Positions 54,942-62,601 of a stretch of DNA of 64,000 bases are shown in pieces. How positions within the stretch are numbered: position 1 is the first letter of the stretch; the number at the start of each line of letters is the position of its first letter. Source of the DNA: Hellea sp. (GTDB lineage Bacteria > Pseudomonadota > Alphaproteobacteria > Caulobacterales > Maricaulaceae); assembly GCA_013002305.1 (NCBI GenBank), contig JABDKG010000025.1:44297-108296 (forward strand). The letters are read 5' to 3'. The notes beneath the pieces were generated by a model. It searched no databases, was not told the origin of the DNA, and saw nothing but the letters and a program-made list of their open reading frames with translations. Position numbers and translations under genes: made by a program.

Positions 54942-55975
54942 CCGAAGACCGCATCATATCTTCTGACGGACAGGTCGGCGATGGCCGCGACAGGGCCCTG
55001 CGTCCGCTCAGCTTTGATGATTTTGTCGGGCAGCGCAAAGCGATTGAAAATCTCAAAGTCTTTGTCGAGGCCGCCGCGCGCCGGCAAGAACCGCTCGATC
55101 ATCTCCTTCTGTCCGGCCCGCCCGGACTTGGGAAAACCACCCTGTCCCAGATTGTCTCTCGGGAATTGGGCGTCAATTTTCGCGCAACCTCCGGTCCGGT
55201 TATTACGAAAGCCGGCGACCTTGCCGCGCTATTGACCAATCTTGAGCCGCGCGATGTTTTGTTTATTGACGAAATTCACCGTCTCCATCCGACCGTTGAG
55301 GAAGTGCTTTATCCGGCGATGGAGGATTTTGAGCTCGATCTTATTATTGGCGAAGGTCCGGCGGCCCGCTCGATAAAAATTGATTTGGCGCCGTTTACAT
55401 TGGTCGGCGCAACCACACGAGCAGGGCTGCTGGCAACGCCGCTGAGGGATCGGTTCGGAATTCCGGTTCGGCTTGAATTTTATTCTGCCGACGAATTGTC
55501 AAAAATCGTCCTGCGTAATGCCCGCAAACTGGCGATGGATATGACCGCAGACGGTGCGCGCGAGATTGCCCGCCGCGCCCGCGGAACACCGCGCGTCGCG
55601 GGCCGGCTTTTGCGCCGGGTCCGAGATTTGGCTGAAGATGCGGGGGATGCAGTGATAAATCAAAGCGCCGCTGATGCCGCGCTCCTTCGTCTGGGCGTTG
55701 ATGATATTGGTCTGGACCGGCAGGATATGCGCTATCTCAACGCGCTGTGCGAAAAATTTGCCGGTGGTCCCGTCGGGGCGGACACGCTGGCGGCGGCCTT
55801 GTCGGAGGCCCGCGACGCCCTCGAAGACGTGATTGAACCCTATCTCATACAGCAGGGTTTTTTACAGCGAACGCCGCGTGGCCGCGTTGCCACAGCTCGT
55901 GCCTATGCACATCTTGGATTGGCTGCTCCGGTTCAGCCAGCCTCACCAACTCTCTTTGACGGGGAAGCAAGTTGA
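54938..55975 (+). CDS. ruvB: Holliday junction helicase RuvB, CTG start
   Basis: The frame is open from a TGA at 54902-54904 to the stop at 55975 and has no ATG, GTG or TTG before the conserved region. The CTG at 54938 begins [23 protein letters not shown], which is the conserved RuvB N-terminus (MTEDR in most species). AAGGAG lies 8 bases upstream, and CTGA overlaps the ruvA stop, as ATGA does in coupled genes. The 345-residue AAA+ protein has Walker [10 protein letters not shown] (residues 60-68), Walker [11 protein letters not shown], sensor [11 protein letters not shown] and a winged helix ([23 protein letters not shown]). It drives branch migration with RuvA. Confidence 0.92.
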   Translation: MTEDRIISSDGQVGDGRDRALRPLSFDDFVGQRKAIENLKVFVEAAARRQEPLDHLLLSGPPGLGKTTLSQIVSRELGVNFRATSGPVITKAGDLAALLTNLEPRDVLFIDEIHRLHPTVEEVLYPAMEDFELDLIIGEGPAARSIKIDLAPFTLVGATTRAGLLATPLRDRFGIPVRLEFYSADELSKIVLRNARKLAMDMTADGAREIARRARGTPRVAGRLLRRVRDLAEDAGDAVINQSAADAALLRLGVDDIGLDRQDMRYLNALCEKFAGGPVGADTLAAALSEARDALEDVIEPYLIQQGFLQRTPRGRVATARAYAHLGLAAPVQPASPTLFDGEAS

Positions 55976-56430
55976 CCGACCCCGCGCTCGAACAGCCGAC
56001 CATGGGAGAATTTCACGGCCGCGAGCATCATTATCCGATCCGCGTATTCTATGAGGATACGGATTTTACCGGGATCGTCTATTACGCCAATTACTTGCGG
56101 TTTTTCGAGCGCGCCCGCTCATCTTTTTTCCGGCTTGTCGGCCTTAAGCACGCCCAGCTATGGGACGCGGAAGACCCGATCGCTTTTGCGATTAAGAAAA
56201 TTGAACTGGATTATAAAAAGCCCGCGCGGATTGATGATCATATTACCATCGTCACCACCTATGACCGGTTTAAAGGCGCACGGCTCTGGGTGTCACAGGC
56301 TGCTTATCGCGGCGATGAACTGCTTGTCACTGCCGTCTCGGAAGCCGCCTCGATCACGCCCGCGGGCCGGCCCAAGCGCGCACCCAAAGACATGATCGAG
56401 ATGCTAAGACCGTTTCTGTTGGAAGGTTAG
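55972..56430 (+). CDS. ybgC: Tol-Pal-associated acyl-CoA thioesterase YbgC
   Basis: The TTG at 55972 (overlapping the ruvB stop as TTGA, with GGGGAAG upstream) gives 152 residues; an ATG at 56002 is the alternative. The hotdog domain has [26 protein letters not shown], with the catalytic Asp, and later [21 protein letters not shown]. YbgC acts with the Tol-Pal envelope system, whose genes usually follow it; none occur here. It is translationally coupled to ruvB. Confidence 0.93.
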   Translation: MTDPALEQPTMGEFHGREHHYPIRVFYEDTDFTGIVYYANYLRFFERARSSFFRLVGLKHAQLWDAEDPIAFAIKKIELDYKKPARIDDHITIVTTYDRFKGARLWVSQAAYRGDELLVTAVSEAASITPAGRPKRAPKDMIEMLRPFLLEG

Positions 56431-56778
56431 ATGACTACAGACACTCTCTTTCTCCTAGCGCCCGGATTTACAGACCATGATCGCCGCGAATATTGCCCCG
56501 AATGCGCGGAGATTTGGGGGCTGCTATCATGGTTTCCGGCGATCAAGGAAAGCCTTGAGATTGTCTATGTGCCGATCGAAAAGCCGCGTGCGGCTATGAG
56601 CGATTTACTCGGCGATAAAAACCAGAATGCGCCGATGCTCGTCCTGCATGAGGCGAGCCCTGAATTTGAGAATTGCGGGATCATGCAATATCGCGGGCAT
56701 CACTTTATCAATAATGCACGCGATATCGGCAAATATTACGCGGCGCGCTACGGCACGCCATATCCGCGCGGGAGTTAG
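56431..56778 (+). CDS. DUF3088 protein
   Basis: The 115-residue product starts on the base after the ybgC stop and matches DUF3088: TLFLLAPGFTDHDRREYCPECAEIWGLLSWFP, VYVPIEKPRAAMSDLLGD and NAPMLVL. It has a thioredoxin-like outline with CPEC in the place of the redox site, so a redox or glutathione-transferase-like role is conceivable but unproved. It overlaps the convergent ydcF end by 4 bases. Confidence 0.85.
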   Translation: MTTDTLFLLAPGFTDHDRREYCPECAEIWGLLSWFPAIKESLEIVYVPIEKPRAAMSDLLGDKNQNAPMLVLHEASPEFENCGIMQYRGHHFINNARDIGKYYAARYGTPYPRGS

Positions 56779-57440
56779 GGTACATCTTTAATCGGCATGT
56801 TTTGTAGTTCCGGGGCTTCGCGCTGGGTCTTATTTCCGGCCTGCCGCAAATAGGTCAGAAGAAGCTTGCCATATTCGCGAACCATTCTGTCTCGCTGGTC
56901 GGGATTTTTCCACCAGGAAACATGTTTATCCTGACTGACGGGATATGGCGTTATCCAAACCCGCCCCGAGAGCGCGCCGATTTCTATTCTCGCTCTTGGC
57001 ATATGATAGTCTGAAGTCACCAGAATAATATGTTCATAGCCCATGCTTTTGAGCCAGTAATGGGTCTCGCGCGCATTCCCGATCGTGTCTTGGGCGCGGT
57101 AGTCAATATCGACGCAGCAAGCGCCTTTTTCCGGGCTGATCATCAAGAGTTTAAATAGTTCAGACTCTGTGAGGGCCTCATTCACGCCGGAGACGAGGAG
57201 CCGCTCACCATGGCCATCTTTTAAAAGCTGTCCGGCGGCGCTGAGCCGATCGCCGCCTTTGCCGGTCCAGACCACGACACCGTCTGCCGTGGGCAATTGC
57301 GCCGGCGGCGCCATGGTTGTGACCGTGCGTGTGAAGGCAAAAAAGCCTCCTATCAGAAATCCCAAAAATATCAGGATGAGATAAAGCAGAAATTTTACCC
57401 ACGCCCGGGTCTTGGATTGGTTTTTAACACCGCTCGCCAT
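56775..57440 (-). CDS. YdcF/DUF218 membrane-anchored protein
   Basis: The 221-residue product has a single membrane helix (FLLYLILIFLGFLIGGFFAF) and a periplasmic DUF218 domain: ADGVVVWTGKGGDRLSAAGQLL, RLLVSGVNEALTESEL, ARETHYWLKSMGYEHIILVTSDYHMPRARIE. Members (ElyC, SanA, YdcF) affect peptidoglycan synthesis or bind SAM; the precise chemistry is unclear. It is the third gene after ftsE-ftsX, and its start abuts the ftsX stop, so it is probably part of a division or cell-wall unit. Confidence 0.88.
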   Translation of the reverse strand: MASGVKNQSKTRAWVKFLLYLILIFLGFLIGGFFAFTRTVTTMAPPAQLPTADGVVVWTGKGGDRLSAAGQLLKDGHGERLLVSGVNEALTESELFKLLMISPEKGACCVDIDYRAQDTIGNARETHYWLKSMGYEHIILVTSDYHMPRARIEIGALSGRVWITPYPVSQDKHVSWWKNPDQRDRMVREYGKLLLTYLRQAGNKTQREAPELQNMPIKDVP

Positions 57441-58312
57441 TATCCGGGCCTTTGCCGCCGGATAGTACCAAGGGCGGAGCGCCCGGCAGTAAAGGCGCTA
57501 ATCGCGCCGATCGCGGCAGCCAAAACTATCAACCAGAAAATGTCGCCGATCTTTAGAGCGAGCTTATATCCGTTCTCGTCAGTGCCGAGATTTTGCCAGA
57601 GCACAAACAGGGATATAAAAGCGACGGCGAGCACCATGCCCGAGATTGCGGCTTTAAAACCCAGTGACATAAATCTTTTGACGAATAATCCTGCAATAAA
57701 TTTATCCGACGCCCCGACCTGGCCGAGCACGTTGATGATATTTTGCCGTGATCGTAAAACCGACCGCGTGGCGAAGCTGGAAATAGCGACCGTTGCGCCG
57801 ATGATCAGGACCAACAGACTCAATAAGGCCAATCGCATACGCGCCCATGTGGTCGCCAAATTACGGCTCCACTGGCGGTGATTATCAAATTCGGCTTTTA
57901 TACCCGCACTCTCAAATGCGCCTATAAGCGCGTCCTCATCAAGCGTGTCCAAATCGGCTTGAATTTTGATCAGGGACGGAATTTTGATATCCTCCGGAAG
58001 GCTCAGCTCTCCGATCCAGGGGCTAAGAAGCGCGCGGTTTTCGCCTGCCGAAAGCGGATCTGCGGATTTTACGCCCGGAAAAGCACGGAGTAGCTTTAGC
58101 GCTTCATCCACTTGGCCGGCCTCATCCGTCATTATTTGCACGGTCGCCGCTGATTTAAGGTCGCTCTGCCAGCTCGCACTTTGGCGTAGCCCCATCAGGA
58201 CAACCGTTAGGGTCAAGGTCGCGAGAAAGGCCATTATGACCATAATCACAAAGAGCGGTCGTTCTTCAGCCTGGCCGGGCGGCAGGATCGGTGTGGGTTT
58301 GGGGTCACTCAT
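57440..58312 (-). CDS. ftsX: Cell division protein FtsX
   Basis: FtsX is the membrane half of the FtsEX complex, which relays cytoplasmic ATP hydrolysis to periplasmic peptidoglycan hydrolases. The 290-residue product has four membrane segments (VIMAFLATLTLTVVLM near residue 30; LALLSLLVLIIGATVAISS; AAISGMVLAVAFISLFV; FWLIVLAAAIGAISAF) and a large loop after the first. It overlaps the ftsE stop by 4 bases. Confidence 0.92.
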   Translation of the reverse strand: MSDPKPTPILPPGQAEERPLFVIMVIMAFLATLTLTVVLMGLRQSASWQSDLKSAATVQIMTDEAGQVDEALKLLRAFPGVKSADPLSAGENRALLSPWIGELSLPEDIKIPSLIKIQADLDTLDEDALIGAFESAGIKAEFDNHRQWSRNLATTWARMRLALLSLLVLIIGATVAISSFATRSVLRSRQNIINVLGQVGASDKFIAGLFVKRFMSLGFKAAISGMVLAVAFISLFVLWQNLGTDENGYKLALKIGDIFWLIVLAAAIGAISAFTAGRSALGTIRRQRPG

Positions 58313-59013
58313 AAAATGCTCCCCCGGGTCAGTTTCCCGCCAACAATTTTAAGAATGTCGGCATTGAACTCTTTAACCAAAGCGGCGTCGTGGGTGGCAA
58401 TTATAATCGTTGTACCGGTCCGGTTCATCTCTGCGAATAAACGCAGGAGCTTTCGTCCCATTTCCGGATCAACATTTCCGGTTGGCTCGTCGGCGATTAG
58501 AATATCCGGTTGATTGACGACCGCGCGGGCGATGGCGAGTCTCTGTGCTTCGCCGCCGGACAGGGTCGGCGGCAAGGCGCGAAGTTTATCGCCGAGGCCA
58601 ACCCAAGCTAAAAGTTCTTTGGCGTCTGCTGTATATTTAGACGGCGAATAGCCGGCAGCGACCAAGGGCAAAGTAGCATTTTCAAAAACAGTCAAATGCG
58701 GGATCAACGCAAAATCCTGTGAGACCACACCAATGCGCCGTTTCAGCAATTGCCGGTCTTTACGCGTGCTTGAGAGCACATCCTGTCCAAATAAACGGAT
58801 CAGACCCCGGCTCGGATTAAGCGCCAGATAAAACAGTTTCAGAAGTGTGGATTTCCCGGCGCCTGATGCGCCGGTTAGGAATGTAAATGACTGCGGATCA
58901 AGGGCAAAGTTCAGGTCGGAGAATATTTCTGTGTCCCGATCATAGCGCACGCTGACCTTTTCCAGCTGAATAACCGGCGCAGCGTTGCTGACTTGTTCGA
59001 TTGATACATTCAT
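58309..59013 (-). CDS. ftsE: Cell division ATPase FtsE
   Basis: The 234-residue ABC ATPase has Walker A TGASGAGKSTLLKL, Q-loop VSQDFALIPHLTVFENA, signature TLSGGEAQRLAIARAVVNQPDILIADEPTGNVDPEMG with Walker B, and the switch His in IIATHDAALV. With FtsX it regulates cell-wall hydrolysis at division. It opens an ftsE-ftsX-ydcF operon and is divergent from the zinc-ribbon gene 37 bases away. Confidence 0.94.
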   Translation of the reverse strand: MNVSIEQVSNAAPVIQLEKVSVRYDRDTEIFSDLNFALDPQSFTFLTGASGAGKSTLLKLFYLALNPSRGLIRLFGQDVLSSTRKDRQLLKRRIGVVSQDFALIPHLTVFENATLPLVAAGYSPSKYTADAKELLAWVGLGDKLRALPPTLSGGEAQRLAIARAVVNQPDILIADEPTGNVDPEMGRKLLRLFAEMNRTGTTIIIATHDAALVKEFNADILKIVGGKLTRGSIL

Positions 59014-59050
59014 AATATAGGAATCTTACACTTAAAAAAAACGAATCGGG

Positions 59051-59845
59051 ATGTCCATGATACTCACTTGCCCTGACTGCGCCACGAGATATTCAACGAC
59101 GCCTGAAGCAATCGGGCCTAATGGCCGGACGGTGCGATGCACAAATTGCTCCGCCACATGGTTTGTGTCTTCAGAACCGGACATTATGGAGCTTCAGGAA
59201 CAAGAGCGCGCCGAAGATATTATCCGCGAAACGCCGCCGGAAGAACGTTATAGCGAGACCGAGTCCGAAACGACGCCAAGCTTTGGCTCTGCAGCCCCTG
59301 CTGCCGGCGCTCATGTGCAAATACGTGACAAAGCGGATCGGCAACGGCGCAATCGCCGGATCATGGGTATATCGATGGTCTGGGTGATCACCCTAGGGGC
59401 GATCTTCCTGACGGGTCTGCTTGGATTTATGTTCAAAGACAAGATTGTCGACCGCTATCCGCAGTCTGCGTCTATTTACAAGGCGTTCGGCGTTGATGTG
59501 AAGCTACAAGGCCTCGATCTTGAGGATCCGACGACCCGCAATGTCGATATTGACGGCGTCAATACACTTGTCATTAATGGCCATGTTAGAAATTACGCCA
59601 ACGAGCCGCGTGATGTTCCCATGATCGAACTCTATCTTGTCAATGCAGCCGGAGACAAGCTGGCGAGCTGGGCGGTTGAAACTGATCCGACCATCATCGA
59701 GCCGAACGGGCGGCTCGCCTATGTTTCTCAATATCCCAATCCGCCGCTTGATGCGGCCAAATTACGGTATCGGTTCTTAGATGAGGGCGAGGTGCTCCCG
59801 ATTATTAATGTTGCTTCTGAAACAGACATTGATCCGGAAGAATAA
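59051..59845 (+). CDS. MJ0042-type zinc-ribbon membrane protein
   Basis: The 264-residue product begins with an MJ0042 zinc finger (LTCPDCATRYSTTPEAIGPNGRTVRCTNCSATWFV, two CxxC pairs), then a negatively charged linker, one membrane helix (ISMVWVITLGAIFLTGLLGFMF, about residues 112-133), and a periplasmic DUF3426-like beta domain (VDGVNTLVINGHVRNYANEPRDVPMIELYLVNAAGD type). Such genes regularly face ftsE in alphaproteobacteria; the function is not established. An ATG at 59057 is an alternative start. Confidence 0.88.
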   Translation: MSMILTCPDCATRYSTTPEAIGPNGRTVRCTNCSATWFVSSEPDIMELQEQERAEDIIRETPPEERYSETESETTPSFGSAAPAAGAHVQIRDKADRQRRNRRIMGISMVWVITLGAIFLTGLLGFMFKDKIVDRYPQSASIYKAFGVDVKLQGLDLEDPTTRNVDIDGVNTLVINGHVRNYANEPRDVPMIELYLVNAAGDKLASWAVETDPTIIEPNGRLAYVSQYPNPPLDAAKLRYRFLDEGEVLPIINVASETDIDPEE

Positions 59846-59855
59846 ATTCTCGGTC

Positions 59856-62495
59856 TTAAAAGCGCCGTAAAAGCCGCTCTAAATATTCCAGCTCTTCTTG
59901 CGCGCGTTCCTGTTCGGCAGCGCGGCGCCGGATTTCCTCTTGAAGTTCTCTGGATCGCTCAGCGCTGTCACGGCCGTCAATGTCAAGTTCGCTATCGTCA
60001 TTATTTTCGCCCCCATTATTGTTCCGGCCAAGCGGATCGCTTTGATCCCCGAGACCTTCCCGGCCGGCCTCAGATCCTTCAAGATCACGCCGGGCCTGCT
60101 CAGCCAGTCCGCGCCCGGCTTCGCGCAGCGCTTGAATGGCCGCGAGCTGCTCTTCATCGGCAAGGCCAAGATCGCCGTTTCTAAGCGCTTCTTCAGCCTC
60201 GGCCATTGCCCGTCTTGCATCCTCCAGTGATATTTCCGGGTCAATACCGGCGCCGTCTTCGCCTACTTCATCGCCGCCGCTGCCGCTTTCGCCCTCTTCA
60301 AGGCCAGCCATCACGTCATCTGCTTGTTCGAGCAGGTCAAGCAATCGGCTTTGCAATTCTGCCAATTCCTCGGCGCTCATGGCGCCGTCTTCTCCTCCGT
60401 TCGGCGCGCCGGGTTCTTCGCCCGCCGCTTGGTCTGACGTTTCTCCAGATCCCTGGCTTTGGCCGCTTTGTTCGCCGTTTCGCTCGGCCCTTTCGGCTTC
60501 GCGAGTTTGATCTCGCAATTCTCTTTGTTCCCCAAGCAAATCGGCGAGCTCTTCGAGCGCGTCTTTCATTTCCTCGCTCATTTCGCCGTCCATGGGCATA
60601 TCACCGCTACCCCCGCCGCCCTGAGAGAGTTGGATCTGCATATTCTCTAAGAGTTCAGCGAGTTGTGCGAGTGCGCGGCGCGCGCCTTCGGAATCGCCAA
60701 TCCGGTTGGCTTCCTCAATGGCGTCGAGTAATTCTTGAATCTGATCGGTATTGATACTCGGTCCTTCGCCGCCGCCTCCATTTTCCGCGACATTTCCATC
60801 TTCTATCGCCTGCCTCAAAAGTTCTTCGCGGTAGCGGGCAACAGCCTCATTATACCGGTCAAACAAAGTATCAATTTCACGCTGTGATGCGTGTCGGGCA
60901 ATGCCTTCTCTTAGGGCGGCCTCGGCAGCTTGCATTTCTTCAAGAGCAGTCCCCAGAAGTCCAAATTCCGCGCGAATTGCAATATTCCAAAGATCATCCG
61001 GAATACCGTCCAGTTCCTCCGCTGAACGGGCATAGCGAATGCGTGAAGCGACGTTGCGAAGGCCCATATAGACAGCCGCGTCATCATACATGCTCGCGGG
61101 CTGATCCGTTATCGCGTCGATTAAGAGGCTGGCCCGCTGGATAGGGGCGGGCGCGCGGTCAAGCCGGAATTCCGGCTGCCAAGTGTCAAACCAAGGTCGA
61201 TTACGCATCTCTTTGCGGCTCAGTTGCGGAATTGGCGCATAGTCTTCGTTACCGGCAATGACGAGGCTTCTATTTTCAATGATGGCCTTGGCCAGAGGTT
61301 CGACGAATATTTTGTCAGGCACTCTAAAGTAAGTGATCTCCGACTCCGCCATTTGCCCGAGCCCGTCCTTGGCAATTAAAATAGCCGAGACTTTCTTAGC
61401 CGCCCATTCATGTTTCGTCAGATCAAGCGCGGCATTGGATTCGGCTATTCTCTTGGCATTGCCGGAAATAGAGACATTGACATCCCGGGTCTGGATGGGC
61501 GCGGTTTCGTCATCCTGCAAAAGGGTCATGCGTAAGGTCAGTGTTTCGACGCCGTAATCATCTTCAAGCGAATAGGCAAATGCGAGACGGTCGCGCTTAT
61601 CGGCTTCAGGATCGCGGACAAAGGCGACGGTCGGCGGCTGATCAACGATCGCGTCAATTGCCCAGTTTTTCCGAACTTCCCCGATGCGCCAGCTTGCCGT
61701 ACTGGATTGATCAATAATGGCGCGCACTTCAAAACTGTCAGGCCCTATCCGTTTAAGCGAAATATGTTTGGTACCGTTTTCGCTACGAAGTTTCAGACGT
61801 GTCGGGTTTTTGGTGCCGATGATTCGCGCGACCAGTTCAGAGCCTTGCGGCGCTTCAAGCTGATTGCTTTTCTTAAAATAAACCGGCGGTCGGCCCGTAT
61901 ATTCCGGAGGGTCAATCCACGCTTCAAACGTAATGTCGTCGCCGAGTGATCCGTTGACCCAGCCCGGCGTCAGTGAATGTCGAAGACGCTCAAAACTATC
62001 GCCAGCGCCGACCATAAGCGCAAGGACCAGAGCTGCAGGTGTCGCAAAACGCAAGAAATATTTGTCGACTTTTCCAAGTGCCGGGCGGAGACGAGGGCGC
62101 TTAAGCCGATCGACAACGTCCTCGGCTTTGCGGTAATGTTCGGGCCATCCTTCTTCGGACAAAGCAGGCCGGTCATAAAGTGTGTCAAGCGGACGGTGGC
62201 GGACATTGGAATCTTCCTCGACCCGGCGCCGCGCGGCAGAAATATCGGGGCGGCGAAGTTTTCGGGCGCGCCAAATCGAGCGGCCAAGGATAACCACCGC
62301 AGCGATCAAAACGATTAATCGCCACGGATCGCCGATTAATTGCCAGAGGCCGGAAAAACTGCCGATCATAAAAAGGGCGATCAGAAAAGCGGCAAGGGCG
62401 TAAACCGGACTATATTGTTCCCAATAGAGCAAAGCCCGCGCGCTGCGCGTGAGCCGCTGTGCTTTTTTAAGGAGAAATGCGTTCCGTGAAGACAT
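59856..62495 (-). CDS. TIGR02302/DUF4175 family membrane protein
   Basis: The ATG at 62495 follows AAGAG and removes an odd Cys-rich extension of 30 codons. The 879-residue product has two membrane helices near the N-terminus (YALAAFLIALFMIGSFSGLWQLI and WRLIVLIAAVVILGRSIW), a third near residue 150, beta-rich periplasmic domains, and a long Gly/Glu/Asp-rich stretch from about residue 560 containing repeated GSG-EVGEDG type low complexity and predicted coils to the end (RRRAAEQERAQEELEYLERLLRRF). The family is alphaproteobacterial and uncharacterised. Confidence 0.85.
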   Translation of the reverse strand: MSSRNAFLLKKAQRLTRSARALLYWEQYSPVYALAAFLIALFMIGSFSGLWQLIGDPWRLIVLIAAVVILGRSIWRARKLRRPDISAARRRVEEDSNVRHRPLDTLYDRPALSEEGWPEHYRKAEDVVDRLKRPRLRPALGKVDKYFLRFATPAALVLALMVGAGDSFERLRHSLTPGWVNGSLGDDITFEAWIDPPEYTGRPPVYFKKSNQLEAPQGSELVARIIGTKNPTRLKLRSENGTKHISLKRIGPDSFEVRAIIDQSSTASWRIGEVRKNWAIDAIVDQPPTVAFVRDPEADKRDRLAFAYSLEDDYGVETLTLRMTLLQDDETAPIQTRDVNVSISGNAKRIAESNAALDLTKHEWAAKKVSAILIAKDGLGQMAESEITYFRVPDKIFVEPLAKAIIENRSLVIAGNEDYAPIPQLSRKEMRNRPWFDTWQPEFRLDRAPAPIQRASLLIDAITDQPASMYDDAAVYMGLRNVASRIRYARSAEELDGIPDDLWNIAIRAEFGLLGTALEEMQAAEAALREGIARHASQREIDTLFDRYNEAVARYREELLRQAIEDGNVAENGGGGEGPSINTDQIQELLDAIEEANRIGDSEGARRALAQLAELLENMQIQLSQGGGGSGDMPMDGEMSEEMKDALEELADLLGEQRELRDQTREAERAERNGEQSGQSQGSGETSDQAAGEEPGAPNGGEDGAMSAEELAELQSRLLDLLEQADDVMAGLEEGESGSGGDEVGEDGAGIDPEISLEDARRAMAEAEEALRNGDLGLADEEQLAAIQALREAGRGLAEQARRDLEGSEAGREGLGDQSDPLGRNNNGGENNDDSELDIDGRDSAERSRELQEEIRRRAAEQERAQEELEYLERLLRRF

Positions 62496-62601
62496 CAGGC
62501 TCTTATAATCCGTTTTCGGTTGGGAATGCATTAAAATTTGCATAGAAAATGAAACTATGGTACACGATATATAATAACATATCATAGTTTAGGGGAACAT
62601 C

